Of a stretch of 64,000 bases of DNA, positions 32,756 to 45,270 are shown one piece after another. The DNA is from Blumeriella jaapii. Its lineage: Eukaryota; Ascomycota; Leotiomycetes; Helotiales; Drepanopezizaceae. Below the pieces are notes generated by a model. The model was given only the letters and a program-made list of their open reading frames with translations, ran no database searches and had not been told where the DNA came from. Positions within the stretch are counted from its first letter, which is position 1, and every line of letters starts with the position of its first letter. The stretch is taken from contig VWND01000095.1 in the NCBI GenBank assembly GCA_009599575.1, positions 682,001 through 746,000 of the forward strand. The letters are read 5' to 3'. The position numbers were made by a program, and so were the translations under genes.

Positions 32756-34515
32756 TTATGGCGTCGTTGGTCGAGCGTTGTTAATCTTGTACCCGCCTGT
32801 GACCGCTTTCTGAAAGACTTGAAGCTTGTCATACTTTTCAGATAATGTTTTGAGCTTTGCGACGTTCACCTTCCCGTATCCCCCTAACGGATCCTGGTAC
32901 TGCCCAGCGTAGTTCAGGTAGATGAAGGGGTTGTCAGTTTTGGTCTTAAGGGACTGGGTCTTAATTTCATGGATGCAGGCATAAGCGGCTTTAGTCAGAG
33001 CCTCGTCGTCTTCTTTGTCCTGCCAGGAGAGGTAAAGGAGGTACACTGTTCATGAAATGTTAGCGACCGGTTGGGGAAGGGGAAAGTGGGGGAAGAGGAT
33101 GGGGGGGGGGGTTGTGGTACGTACTTATGAGATTATCCTTGTTGCGGTCAAGGCCCATCACGTTTCCGCCGTTGGCAAGAGATGCATCATTAATGATCGT
33201 TGGGATTGGCTGGTACAGCGTGGTCCACTCAAGCCCAGCGGTTTCTAAAAATGGCTTGAGATGAGAGTTCGAGATGTCAACAGCGGACCGGTACATGGCG
33301 GGATCGTTGGCGAAGGTGAGTGTCACAAAGAGGTTCCTACGCCTGTGAGCATATCATAACATTAGTATACATTTCAGAAACGTACCTCACTCTCTGGTTG
33401 GTAGATCCAAGCTCCGTGGTGAGATCGGAGACGGTTGTGATTCGTGTAGTATCCACAAAAGCACCCGGTATCGCATTCAACTCATCGTAGATGGGAGGGT
33501 TCGCAACTGGGGCCGTATAGTCGAGGACCTGAGCATTGGTGTGGAGCCCAGTGGCAGAGCTGTACGAAGACATTTGGATCAAGTTGGCACGCGTGTCAGT
33601 GTGCGCATGGTTAGTGAAGTTGACAAATGCAGATATCTGTTGATCCTGAGTGGAGTTCGAATAGGCTCTTATGCCACCCCACATCTTGTCAAATGGAAAT
33701 GCCTTCAGATCGTAACGGGTCACGAGCCCGAGGTTGTTTCCACCGCCCTTGAGCCCTTGGAAGAGGTCTGCATTGTGGGTCGAGTTGGCATTGATGATGA
33801 GCCCCGAGCTATCGACCAACTCAACGTTTACCAGGCCATCAGCAACGAAGCCCATGGTCGAAGTGAACCACGAGTAGCCACCTCCAAGGACCAACCCTCC
33901 TATGCCAACATCAACATCACGGCCAGCAGCTACCATCAGACCTTCGGCTTCAAGCTTTGGGTAGATTTGGCCGAAGCGGGCGCCAGCTCCGATCGAAGCA
34001 ACTGTTCTATCAGCACTAACGGTAACCTCATTCATTCTCGTCATGTCAATCATGACTCCATCACTGGTAGAAGCGGCTCCGGCCCAGGCCGTATGGCCAC
34101 CACCTTTGATAGAGAAGGGACATCGGCCGATAGTAAGGTGTCGGATGACATCTGTAATATTTTTTGGACTGGTTGGCTTGTAGATGCACCATGGATTATC
34201 GAAAGTGGTTTGCAGTGACCAGAACCCTTCCATAGAAACATTGTACTGCGGGTCAGGGGAAAGAATGGTCGCAGACGTAAGGTATTTCTTCAGCCTGCCG
34301 CACTAGTATTTGGTCAACACGCATGAACATGCACGGGGTGCAGAACCTTTACTCACACACATAGTATTGCGGTTGAATTGTCTCGCACTCTTCTTAGGAG
34401 ATGGCTGCGCTTGGACTCTCCAGCCAGGTTCAAAGGCAAAGACTCCATCATCCTCGGGGTCCGTGGCGGCAACGACAGTGGCAACCAGCAAGGTCACGGC
34501 AAAGGAGATCTTCAT
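32756..34515 (-). CDS. Secreted FAD-linked oxidoreductase (BBE type)
   Basis: Flavoenzyme of the berberine-bridge/PCMH family (PF01565 plus PF08031), which oxidises alcohols, sugars or secondary-metabolite intermediates with covalently bound FAD. Exons 34515-34357, 34302-33386, 33336-33125 and 33045-32756, total 1578 nt, 525 residues, all in phase. Signal peptide MKISFAVTLLVATVVAA. The FAD domain has FSIKGGGHTAWAGAA (the His is the expected covalent FAD anchor), GAGARFGQIYPKLEAEGL, AAGRDVDVGIGGLVLGGGYS and LFQGLKGGGNNLGLVTRYDL. The C-terminal BBE segment is FIYLNYAGQYQDPLGGYG. The second-site cysteine of bicovalent members is not seen in the usual GRDVDV/C position, so binding is probably through His alone. 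Substrate cannot be read from sequence. Neighbouring redox genes in the next 12 kb suggest an accessory metabolic setting. Confidence 0.9.
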
Positions 34516-36654
34516 GATGAAACCGGTAGGAAAAACAAGCCCGAAGAGATCAAAGAGCGAATTCGAGTGTGCTGCGGGAAGAGATAGAAGAAGGTTCGTG
34601 TTTTCATACTTTTCCAGGATTCGGAACTCTCGGCTTGGCCGAGACCAACCCCAGAGATCGTAGCCCTCGATAGCCCTCACTTTGTGCAAACGAAGTAGGA
34701 GTGTAGGATCAGGAACCTAATATCCGATGGATAGAAGGTCTCGCGGCTGCGAATGGCCAGCTCCTGCCCTTTCGAATTTCACGTCTCATGGCTCGATCAT
34801 TTAAATTTCGAGTTATTGCAAGTGCAATTAATAATGTAAAAGCGGACTCCGGACCAGGGGGGGTTATGCATCCGGACTTTCGACCTCACGGTGGCTTCTA
34901 TACTGTTTACAGAGGAGAGCCGAAGCCGAATCAGAATGGAATGGTCAGAGTGGCATTGAAGCCACAAGTGCAGACACAAGTATCTTATCAAAACCCATCA
35001 ACGTCACTCTTGCTCGCTGGTTAGTTGTCTTGAAGGAACCGAAATCATGTCATTGATCTATCAGCTGATGATTAGATAGCTGAGCTACAGCAGATTCAAA
35101 GCGTAGCGTGGGAAAGTGGCATTTACCCTATCCCTGAGGACCAGGATTGAAATGTATGTATAGAGAGAGCATGCCTTATGGCCTCATTCAAATTCTAATC
35201 AATTCCCTCAGGCCGTGTTGTGACAGGATTTAACAAAGCCATAGCGCCAACGGGAAACTTTCCCAACCATTTTGAGCAAAACCCCTAAAGACATAATTCT
35301 TAATATAGTTGTGGCGGACTGTGCAGCTTGATAACAATGTTGAATAGTCTCAATTCAAATTCCATTGGATCCACCCTGCGCTTTCGCACGATCCTACTCT
35401 ACTTCTTAGCGGGTCCCAAGCGGAGTACAGGTCCTGACCCACTTCACTTTGACAGCTCTCATCTCTTTCCATACACCCGCAGTCCTACGCCGAGCATGAT
35501 TGGTGCACTTCACCACATTGTGCGGGCCATCCCGAGATTTTCTTGCATATGCCCGAGGACAAGAGCTTTCATCTTCTTGTTTTTCGTTCATCTATGTTTA
35601 TGAAAATGTCGAAATCCGTGGCATAAATCGGACTCTCACCCTGTCTGCCTCAGTGCATTGTTCGTTTCAATTTGGGCCATAGAGGTGCGCGAATTGGTGA
35701 TAAGGGGTGATGCTGTAGTGCTGATGATAGGTGATCCACTCCGTCAGCGGGAGATTTCCCTTACGTACGTAAGTGGAGGTCGACCAAAAGCAAAAATCGC
35801 ACTTACAATCACTCTCGCACGGTAGTATACTTATCTATATCCATGTTACCCCACACGCTGGTCTTAATGGACATGGGCACTTATGCAAAGCACTCCGTAG
35901 AAGCTTGCTCACAGCATTACCTCCTCACAAGTGATTCTACAACCAGGCCGCGTGAGTCTACTCAATCCCCCGCCGGATTTATCCTCAATCGGCATTTCGC
36001 GAAGATTGAATTTCGGAGCACTGGTGGGAACTGGTTGAATCCCTTAAGCGTTCATTCCCTTGCACGGGTAGACGTTCAAAGCACGAGCCAAAGGTTGATT
36101 ACACGCAGGAAGTAAAAACTTCTCGGGAGTCAATCGCCTTGTGAAACTGCATATCTCCGCAGAAGTCATAGCGTTACAGAGAGGAAGGGTTCGCAAAGAG
36201 TTAGGTGTGCCAGCCACCTTGCTCTGTGATAAAGTATGACAAGAGTCAAGTGAAGTTAAGCGAGGATGCAAAGCGAGACAAGAAGGGCAAGACCAGGTGA
36301 AGTGAAACACGGGATTTGTAGTGGTCGACAACTTTTATACTTTGACGATATCTGAAGCCTATCATTCCTTGTCTTCTTCCGCTGAGAAGTGAAGTGTAAA
36401 TCATGATACTACTTTGCTACTAGATGGTAAGGGTCTGTCTGCTACGATCATTCTGACCCTGGAATCACCTCCAAAGTACTTCAAGTATCCTTGTCTTCCC
36501 CTCAGCCTAGACTTCGTATACAGCTATATAATGAACTTGTAGTCTACGAAGCCTTGCAACGCCTTAGAATTCACTTGGACGCATTCATTTCGGACTTCAT
36601 CCGGAGTAAGCACTACGCAGTTTGAACACCACACACGACGTTACGATCCCCGTG
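34516..36654. other. Intergenic, no supported gene (2.1 kb)
   Basis: Open frames of 60-95 codons only, none recognisable. A TATATAA element lies near 36524, about 130 bp before the rhodopsin-like gene. Confidence 0.45.
36523..36531 (+). promoter_or_regulatory. TATA-like element of the rhodopsin-like gene
   Basis: CTATATAAT about 125 bp upstream of the ATG at 36655. Sequence and distance fit a TATA box; not proven. Confidence 0.4.
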
Positions 36655-37991
36655 ATGGAAACAAGTCCGCTGGCTGTCCTAAAGCCAAAGGACTACGATG
36701 AGCCCTTTGGTGCCCACAAAGGATGGAAACTTGTGGTTACAGCCTCTGTTACCCTGGGACTTTCTACATTGTTCCTATTCCTCCGTCTTTGGACACGGCA
36801 GCGCATTACCAAAGCTGTTGGTGTAGATGATTATCTCATAGTGGTGGCTTGGGTCGGTTCGATCTATCGTTGTTAGCTAAGGGCCAACCAACTGACGATT
36901 TTAAGGTTCTTGCCGCTACCCTGAGTATATCGGTTATAATTCAATGCCAATATGGAACCGGAACACACATATGGGAGCTCATGCCCAACGACTCGACAAC
37001 TTTCCTCAAGGTAAGTGGATTCGAACGCGGTCCAGCTATCTTCAGAACCAGTCACTCATTGCCTCTCAGCTCCAAATGGTTGTAGGCAATGCCTACAATG
37101 CGACCCTAGGTGTCTCCAAGGCCTCTATTCTGATGTTTTACGTCCGAGTCTTTACAAAAAGATCATTCCAAATCCTCGTCTACCTCACCCTCGGGTTTGT
37201 GGTATGCTACGTGGTTCCGGGTCCTTTTGTCATCGTGTTCTCCTGCCTTCCCGTTGCAGCTAGTTGGGACCTTACTTTAGCAGCATTACCGACTACGAAA
37301 TGTATTGACCGGCCTGCCGCTTATCTCGCAACCGCCGCCTTTAACATTTTCTCTGACATTGTGATCATTATACTCCCATGTCGAGAAATATGGAAACTGC
37401 AAATGCCTCGCAGGCAGAAATTGTCCTTGATGGCCATTTTCTGCGTTGGGTTTTTGTAAGTCGCACAACACAAAAGGTCTTCGTCAGATAGAAGCTGATC
37501 TTACCATAGTGTTTTCATTGTTTCGATCATTCGGCTAAAGTCTGTCGCACATCTGTTATATTCGTCAGATGTCACTTGTAAGTGGCTACCAATGGATTTT
37601 AATATCTTTGTAACGCCTTCGAGCTTTGTACTAAAATACTGTAGGGGACACAACGGAGGTTCTTATATGGTCCACCCTCGAAGCACACTTAACTATAGTT
37701 TGCGCATCCAGCCCGATGCTCAAGCCTTTATTCACACGTTTCCTCCCCAGCGTTTTCCGCTCCAGCGCATCAGATTCCGACGAATCCTATCCGTCAGCGG
37801 GACGAGCCCGAACCAAAGATGGCGTCTATGAGCTCAATGGGAAACGAAGATATGCCGATATCGAAAGCTGCAACACCATAGTGGTTGGCAGAGGTGGTAG
37901 TGTTGTCAGCTTGGACACGCCAAAACAGCGTAGAAAACACCGAGGAGAAAAAAAAAGGAAGGCGTGTTCGTCACGAAGACTGTGGAAGTGA
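36655..37991 (+). CDS. Rhodopsin-like integral membrane protein of the fungal Pth11-related type
   Basis: Seven-helix membrane protein of the large fungal rhodopsin domain family (PF20684), whose members lack retinal-binding function and are mostly uncharacterised; some act in surface sensing. Exons 36655-36852, 36906-37010, 37070-37455, 37510-37577 and 37645-37991, 1104 nt, 367 residues, in phase. Marks are WKLVVTASVTLGLSTLFLFL with RLWTRQRITKAVGVDDYLIV (TM1, then the D-D motif at the start of TM2), YGTGTHIWELM, GVSKASILMFYVRVF, CLPVAASWDL, DIVIIILPCREIWKLQMPRR and WDTTEVLIWSTLEAHLTIVC (last helix). The C-terminal 110 residues are polar and Arg/Lys-rich (QRRKHRGEKKRK). The first ATG at 36655 is used because the upstream open frame starts with TTG. 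No CFEM domain precedes the helices. Confidence 0.85.
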
Positions 37992-38742
37992 AGAATTGGC
38001 CATTTTCCGGTCAACAACACGGAACTCAATAGGAGAATATGATCAGGCCTTTTTACGATTGACGATTAGGGTATTATGTTACGTATCAAATGGAAATCGA
38101 GGCAAAAACTTCAACGTTCGAGCTAGCTCACATGTTGGTCTACCGCAGACAACAGCAAACTTCTTAAACTATCTGTCTTGTAACGAACATTACTTTTTGA
38201 AATACCGAATCTTCCCTTCAAAGCTGCAGCCTTAGTCACCGGCTTTCGGACATCTTTCAATCTCAAATTGTGATATTTAAGCTAAACTTAGCTTATCTAA
38301 CTTAGCTTCTTTGGCTACGATCCAGCTACTCTGCTTCCTTTGGGACCTATTCTCACTTGATTCTCGCATTCTCACTACGTACTAACTCCCTCAAATTTTT
38401 AATAACCACAAGAGCTTTCCAAGTAACCAGCCCAGAAAGTTTTATGTTTTTTCTTATTCTTGAAGATCTATGCTCGACATGAACATCACTCCTTCAGCCT
38501 CCGAGATGGTTTGGACCCTGCTCCTGAGGCAGCCCTGATGGAAATAAGAGTTCGAGAGAAAGTTTCTGCAGCGAGCAAGTATTTTAGCCGCTAGCGACGT
38601 GCTTGCTTGCTGATTTATGGTTTGCAAGGCTAGAATGCATAGTTTCGTTTCTTTATCTAGGGCCTATACAGAATAGTGCGGGTGAATGTACTATGTACTG
38701 TACTGTACCTGTACTTAGTAAAGTTTCTTTGGTCCCTGTCGA
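37992..38742. other. Intergenic flank of the transposon relic
   Basis: 750 bp with no gene; AT content rises from about 38260. TACTGTACTGTACCTGTAC at 38696-38714 lies directly upstream of the inverted-repeat element. Confidence 0.5.
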
Positions 38743-38744
38743 CT

Positions 38745-40116
38745 AATAGTGGGCTGCCTTCCCACATTTATTCTGCGGGCACTCGAATAATGTGGGGGAA
38801 AGCAAGTGTCCCACTGCATCCAAGTGTCCCATCTCAATTCATGATTTTTTACGATCGCATTTTATATTAAAATATTATTATTTAATTACGCCAAATTGAA
38901 AGGTAATAAAAGCAGAAAGCTATTTTTAGATTTTAAATTAAAAATTGCATTTTTATTAATTAAAAGTTACTAAATTACATATTTTCGTTGAATTTTTAAT
39001 TTTTTATTATCGCATTTTGTATTAAAACATTATCAACGCCAGATATTTAATTGTAATAAATTGATAAATGATAAAAACAGAAAGCTATTATTAAATTATA
39101 AGTTAAAAGTTTTATTTTTATTAATTAAAAGTTTTAAAACGTAATGTTTTGTTTGAATTTATTATTTTTTATAATCGCATTTTAAATTAAAAAACTTCCA
39201 ACGCTAGTTATTTAATTATAATAAACTGAAGAAAAGTAAGTTCAGCTTGCATTCGAATAGAATTTATAGAAATTATATGAAATTTTACGTCGGAATATTC
39301 ATTTTTGATTAAGTGAAAGTAATTTAAATCGTTTTTGTACGCATTTCCAATCAGAAATTGTATTAATTAAACGGCTACGAATCGTACAAATACAATATAC
39401 TTTTATTAAAACTAAATAAAGCTTATATAATTTTTTTTGCTTTCTAGCTATTTTACATATGCTTTTCAGCTTTTAAATATCGGTATAATATTTATATTCG
39501 GAAGGTAAAAAACAAGACGCAAAAGGTAAAAGAAAACCGTTAGTTTTACGAAAAGCTTTTGCTTAAGCGTATAATAAGTAAAAGAAGCTGCTTACGAGCC
39601 TTGGATTTTAGGTTGTAAAAGCAATAAAGCTGTAAAACAAACAAAAATCGTATTAAAAATAATAAATTGCATTTTTTTTGCCGAAAGTCTTGATATATAA
39701 TAAAACGCGAGCTTAATAAAGCTTTTATAATTATCGAATAGCTTATATCCGATTAAAAAGGTTAATCTGAATTATTATATAAAATATTTTAATTGCAAAC
39801 AAATGTAAATAGGCTTTTTAAATGCGAAAAAAAAAAAAGCGAAAAAAAAAATTGAAAATGCATACAAAACACTTGTTTAAATTAGTTTTTATTAATAAAA
39901 TTTAAATTTTTGATTTAAAATCTAAAAATAACTGCTTGCTTTTATTATGTCTTAATTTTATATAATTATATATCTGGCGTTGGTGGTGTTTTAATTTAAA
40001 ATGCGATCGTAAAAAATCATGAACTGAGATGGGACACTTGGATGCAGTGGGACACTTGCTTTCCCCCACATTATCCGAGTGCCCGCAGGATAAATGTGGG
40101 AAGGCAGCCCACTATT
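38745..40116. mobile_element. AT-rich inverted-repeat transposon relic (TA-flanked)
   Basis: Terminal inverted repeats of about 120-130 bp begin ATAGTGGGCTGCCTTCCCAC at the left and end with its inverse at the right. Both are flanked by TA, which fits the target duplication of Tc1/mariner-class (including Fot1/pogo) elements. Each repeat contains two direct copies of AAGTGTCCCA, a likely transposase-binding pair. The 1.1-kb interior is extremely AT-rich, has no long frame, and looks like C-to-T decay (RIP) or a non-autonomous element. Inside the left end the segment from TTTTTTACGATCGCATTTT onward is repeated about three times in tandem, period roughly 155-170 bp (starts near 38847, 39001 and 39168); one inverse copy is at the right end. 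Confidence 0.85.
38847..39235. repeat. Degenerate subterminal tandem array, 3 copies of about 160 bp
   Basis: Three copies share, in order, TTTTTTA..ATCGCATTTT, ATTAAAA, CAACGC.AG, ATTTAATT, CAGAAAGCTATT (first two copies) and TTTATTAATTAAAAGTT (first two). The third is shortened. They lie inside the left half of the inverted-repeat element. Confidence 0.7.
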
Positions 40117-40118
40117 AG

Positions 40119-41394
40119 GCCACCTCAGAACTCTCAACTTAAAGACGATGCAACTTCCTTCAAACGCGTCAAAATCAAATGGGAAGAATAGCTTTAGACT
40201 CGCCAATCATGGGGGAAAAGCATTCGTGTTAATCTTCCGTACAGTTCTTCGGATTAAATTGTTGTGTTTGCATAGTTAAAATGTTAGTCAAGATGTTGTT
40301 GTGCTTGCGTAATCAAAATAATGGTCAAGAGAAACAGGGAGCAAAAGATAACCGCTGCACGTTCGGACAGATATGTGTAATCTTCGTATCATGGACAAAT
40401 AACGTATGATGTAGAATTGTAGTCAGTGCGCAAGCCATAGCTCTGCTGATGCTGATCAGAAACTGGTACATACTGTGCCTTTGTGAAAGCCGCTCTGCAA
40501 GAGAAACCTTTAGAGTGGACCAGAAAAGCGCTCAGACCTAGAATTAACAGTATTTCGAGCATGTGCTGTGCTGTGCAGCACAGTACTGTACCTTGTCCTC
40601 GATGGATTCACTTTCTGCGAGACTTCCACAGTCAGCTAAACGCCATGTATGCAAGCCACGCACTGATAGCGACTTTTACAGGCACAAAGTCTTGGCTCCT
40701 TGCTAACTTCCCGCTGAAGCCCAGAGTGACGACCCTAACTTCTGTGAAGCCAGTCCGAGGGCCAAGAGGTACAATGACTACGGATTTCCAACTCCCTCCT
40801 GGACTACTGTCTGGCCAAGACGTTCATAACGAGTCATTGAACGACATGAATGGAAAGAATGCTCGAAGCCAGGTTGCCATCAGTCTCCGTCATGCCCAGG
40901 ATCTTCTTTTCGCGAACCCGATAGTGCTTACGCCATATTCGACCGATCGAGGAAACTCAAGAAGCATTAAAAAGCTAGGAAGAATCACTAGGCCAGTAGG
41001 AGCTGTCGCTAAGCAAACTCTCTAAGAGGATATCCGTAAGCGTAGATGAACGACATCTCGAAACAGCAGTCGGATTCTTGGAAGTCATTTGAAACAAACT
41101 CTAGTCTCCCGGTTTTAGCTTTGTGATGCTGGTCCGGACCTGGACCCCGAAATGCCGCACATGCGTTGCTGAGCCTCCCACGCTCGCAGCATTGGAGGAA
41201 GGGAAAACGTGGGGGATCGATATGCTAACTATCAACTCACAGGAATCGAATGCTGGGATAAGGCTCCAGCTAATATCCAAAGATACGCTGTCCACTCGAT
41301 CCTTGAGATGCATGCCCCTTCATGTCGTCAAACACTGGGAAGGTGGCGGCACTGTCGTGATTTAGGGTAACTACCATTCTTATCACTTCTTTGC
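40119..41394. other. Intergenic with one unrecognised open frame
   Basis: The plus strand is open from 40483 to 41025, but the first ATG is at 40561 (154 codons, MCCAVQHSTVPCPRWIHFLR). No domain, signal or intron pattern is seen. An open frame of 70 codons on the minus strand (41313-41101) lies just past the adenylating-enzyme stop; I could not match it to a carrier or reductase domain. GTGCTGTGCAGCACAGTACTGTAC at 40563-40590 combines two short palindromes. Confidence 0.4.
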
Positions 41395-43286
41395 TTAGTC
41401 ATCAGTCCTTCTATAGATGCTCTCAATCTCGTCCTCGAACTGCTTCCAAAAAGCAGCTCGCATTACGGTCCCCTTGTCCGTCACTGGAAACACGGTACCC
41501 ACAGGCAGAACGCCAACCATGTCCTCGCAAATCCGACCATAGCCCGGCATGTTTTCGTTGGCAGCTTTTATGGCTGGCATGAGGAGTTGCTTGAGTTCCT
41601 CCGCATGAGTATGTTGAGCAGCTGCCGAAGGGACAATCATCAAACCGGTTCGCGTCTTGCCATTCCCGAACACAACAGCCTCAGTCACCTGACTTTTCGT
41701 CCTCAAAGACTGCTCGAATGTCGTTGGAATGACTTTTCCACCCGTTATGAGGACTATGGTGTCATCTACCCGGGAATGGTATTTCCACTAGAAAGGAAGG
41801 AGTTAGTACTCGATCTATGTGGCATGTTCTAGGAAGAGGTTCGCTATCGTTTCAAGGATGAATCCTCGGACGTGATAATGGAGGAGGAATAAGATCCCTG
41901 GCTGACTTACAGCGTCCGCAATCTGCGGGTGAGGACTAAACAGATCTTTGGTCGCGTACGACCCATCTGGTCTGTTCGACGCAGTTTTTGGTGGCCAAGT
42001 GTCAAGCAAAACGAGCTCGTAGATTCCAGATGTCTGCTCTTCGAAGCGAATGAACCGCTTCAACTCCTCAGTGACTCGGAAATAATTCCACTTTGTCTGA
42101 GTTAGTCTCTCACTTAAACATCCCAAGATTTGTATGCGTCTCTAGATCCCTGCTCTAAACCACATGTTTTGAGAGTAGAAAACAAAATCCGAATGGAAGG
42201 AAATTGAGTTGCAACTTACAGCTTTGTCTCCCGCTGGCCTTGCAGACGACATGAGCGGCCAGACAGTCTCGGTACTTCACAGTATTAGTAATGGTCTTCA
42301 AAACGAGGATCCATGTGCCCTTGAACTCACGATCCATAGCCAGTTATGAGGTTGACACCATTAGCAACCAGTCGGTTTCCTAATTCATCCGGACATGCCG
42401 CTCCGAAAGCGGTAACAGCCTTCAGCTTAGCCAGCGCCGCTATGCCCTGTGAACTCGCGGCTAACATCTTCAAGGAATGAGGGACAGTGGCAAAGGCCTC
42501 GATGTCGTTGTTTTGAAGGACACAGAGGAGGTTGTCGTGGCTAGTAGGTAGCTTCGGGTTGTGCAGGTAAATTTTGTTCTGCCCGTATAGAGACCTGAAG
42601 AGTCCCACCATTCCAGAAGAGTGGTAGAGCGGAGACGTTGTAAAGGAAGTCGCTTTTGGGATCGAGGAGATTTGAAGCCCATTCAAGAACGATTTTGTTC
42701 GTAAATAGATCGGCTTTGGTAGACCCGTAGTACCGCTGGAGTGAAGTATCCAAGCAACTCTGTTTGATTCCTGCGCTGGTTCAAGGTGGGGAGTCATCAC
42801 AGTCTCGATTTCGCTGTCGGGTATCGGAGCATCGAAGCAAGCGTGATCAGCAATGTCGTAAATATTCCCTGACGGATAAGTATTCTTTAGGTCCGATGCT
42901 ATTTCTCGACAGCAAGGATCAACGAATACGTGTGTTGATTGGGTAGCCTCCAGCAAATGGACAGATACAGAGACAGCAAGTCGGGGGGACAGAAGGAGGA
43001 CTGCGTATCCTAGCTTGGACAAGGCAAACATGCTGATTAAAAACTCGAGATTGGAGAATCCAAGGAGCGTCACCACCTCTTCAGGCTCCGACGACGACGT
43101 TCGTGGTGGTAACAGACATTTGTATCTCTGGGCAACTCTAAAGGCCCAAACATCAAGCTGCCGAAAAGAATGTCCGACGTAATCGGTTCCTGAAGTTGGA
43201 TAAAACACAGTTGGTTTATCGCCTCGCTCTTTCGAATTGGCACATTGACGAAGCAGTTCATCGATGGTCACAGGTTCCGGAACCAT
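41395..43286 (-). CDS. Stand-alone adenylate-forming enzyme (NRPS-like A domain)
   Basis: ANL-superfamily adenylating enzyme (PF00501), which activates a carboxylic acid as its AMP ester. Its sequence style is that of the A domain of fungal NRPS-like A-T-R/A-T-TE synthetases. Exons 43286-42331, 42274-42220, 42090-41911 and 41787-41395, 1584 nt, 527 residues. Core motifs: ILHSSGTTGLPKP (P-loop), ITGYGSTETVWPLMSSARPA (A5), WKYHSRVDDTIVLITGGKVI (A7/hinge Asp) and PVTDKGTVMRAAF (A10 catalytic Lys). The junction GYGS/TETV is fixed by phase. After IYRRTDD there is a stop; no phosphopantetheine site, reductase or thioesterase domain follows. Either this is a genuine free-standing activating enzyme or a truncated synthetase. 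An in-frame upstream Met at 43355 is possible. Confidence 0.85.
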
Positions 43287-45110
43287 TTTGTCCGATATTT
43301 GACTAAGGTGGGGATGGAGATCTTTCAAGCCTGTAAGTAGTTGGTTATTGAACACTGGACATTGGACAAGAGAAAACCGTATGGGACGGACGAGGTACGA
43401 AACTGGGGACAGTGTGGTATATCCGGATCAGAAGTAGGTGCTTACGATAGTGAGATGACTAGCCTCCGGCGATGATGCTGTGGTGCTAGTGATGTAGCGC
43501 AGCAGATCCAGTGATGAATCACAGTCAAAGCGGGGGATAACATGAGGGGCGAGAAACTCTTTTCCGTAGCTAAATGCAGCGTGGTATAAACCTTCGATGA
43601 TCGTTTGTAAGTTTATATTGCAGAGTCGTCTCTGGAAGATGAAACTTCATACGTGAGCATGTGGGGTAGACTTTTACGCAGGTTGTTGGTTTGAAGTATT
43701 CCAAGACATTTCGGAGATTATTGGTGCTGGTAATACAAAGGGTTGATAGAGCAAAGTATTATTTTTAATAGAGGTGTGAAGTCTGTATTGACTGATCTCT
43801 GCCTGAGGTGCGCAGTGCGAAAGCTCGAATGGCAAGCCCTCAGCTCTACATCACGTGACAGAAATCTGACCGTTATACTCCATTGTTATCCCACAAACTG
43901 AATGCCCACCACCTATATATAAATACTTCCAGCAAAGAAAATGCAAGAACACCCAACTGTATGGTCACGTGAGGTCATAATATAGCAGCTCGGTCACGTG
44001 TTAGCGTACTGGCAGACGCACGACTACCCCATGTTCCTGCATTCGCACAATTAGTAGAAAGCACACAGATTTCACACCCACCATTTATGACAAGTCGTTT
44101 CTGTATCACCAACCTGTGATACCAACACTGATCAACACAGGAATCTTTGCGGCAACACTATTGCTGGGCTAGGGTAGGGGAGAGGGGTGAACCGCATTTG
44201 GAATCCCAATCTATCGATCACAAATGACAGTCCTCGACCTGCCTGCGGGTGATCGTCACATTCTGTATTATGAGAATAGCCATCATGCATTGTAAATGCT
44301 CGACTACCTGGGCATTGCTTTGTTTTTGCTTCTTTTCTGTACGCATGAAGTTTTTGTTTACACGTCAGTTTATCGGGCAAAATGAATATAACGAATCGAT
44401 GGCCACAAAAGCCGAACAGGTCAAAAGGAAGCAGGACATGTGAGGACGCTAAGTAGTGATTCACAAAGTGAAACACCTTCTTCAATAATCCTTGATGGGA
44501 AGTTGGACGCTTTCTTGCCTGGACTTGTAAACACACGAGCTTGCGCTATTGCTGCAAGCTCTCGAGACACAACACTACAAATCTGCTTCATGTGAAATTG
44601 ATGACTGTTCAAACAGATTATTTATTTCGGTTTTACCATAAGTACCGAATTCACTTTTGGGTTATCATAATCTCACGGGCCAAACAAATATGTATTCATT
44701 TGAACGCGTCTTAATTTTAGCCATTGTTCTGAACTAAGTCTGGATCATACTGTTTCCTGCCGTGGCTTCGAGATGATTGTTTCCTTTGGCATGTCACCGA
44801 TGTTCCCTTCTTGATCATACTGAATTGATCATCGCGTGTAAACAATAGGGTGGGGAAGTGATGTCACGCCTACAGGGCATCAACTCTAACGCAGTCATTG
44901 AGTTTAGTTTCCACTTAACATCGGCAATGTTGACCTAGTTAGGAAAGGGCATCGATCCTATTGATACCCGTATACATATGCCCTGTGTCAACCCAAGTCA
45001 AAAGCTCTCCAGGCCAGACTCAAGAAACCGCGCCTGGGCCATCAACTCTTGCCACCCCACTCTTCACGGATGGGGGTAAGCTGGGCTCAGAGCAAGCCAG
45101 CCAATCAGGT

Positions 45111-45148
45111 TTTTTTTTTCTTTTTTTTTTTTTTTTTTTTTTTTTTTT
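45111..45148 (+). repeat. Poly-T tract in the promoter of the DAO gene
   Basis: An almost uninterrupted T run (one C) of about 38 bp, ending 120 bp before the ATG. Poly(dA:dT) tracts of this kind commonly mark nucleosome-free promoters. Confidence 0.9.
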
Positions 45149-45189
45149 CAAAATCAACCTTGTATCAACTCAAGGCATCCTGCTACTCC

Positions 45190-45196
45190 TATAAAA
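45190..45196 (+). promoter_or_regulatory. TATA box of the DAO-type gene
   Basis: TATAAAA, 75-81 bp upstream of the ATG at 45271 and just after the poly-T tract. Position and sequence are typical. Confidence 0.6.
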
Positions 45197-45270
45197 CAAA
45201 AGCCAAGCATCTGTTCTCCACTCTCTATCTAGGTCACCAAATTTACGTTCCGAGATTTCCCAGAACAACA

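Larger units (their letters stand above)
43287..45270. other. Intergenic between two divergent enzymes (2.0 kb)
   Basis: Divergent promoters of the adenylating enzyme and the FAD oxidoreductase lie here. TCACGTG-type E-box motifs occur near 43853, 43966 and 43994. A poly-T run occupies 45111-45148. No supported gene; the 134-codon minus frame at 44536-44132 is unrecognised. Confidence 0.5.

Noticed and set aside
38900..39990. AT-rich block considered as a centromere or a mitochondrial insertion
   Set aside because: It is bounded precisely by inverted repeats with TA flanks and has internal unit repeats, so a decayed transposon explains it better.
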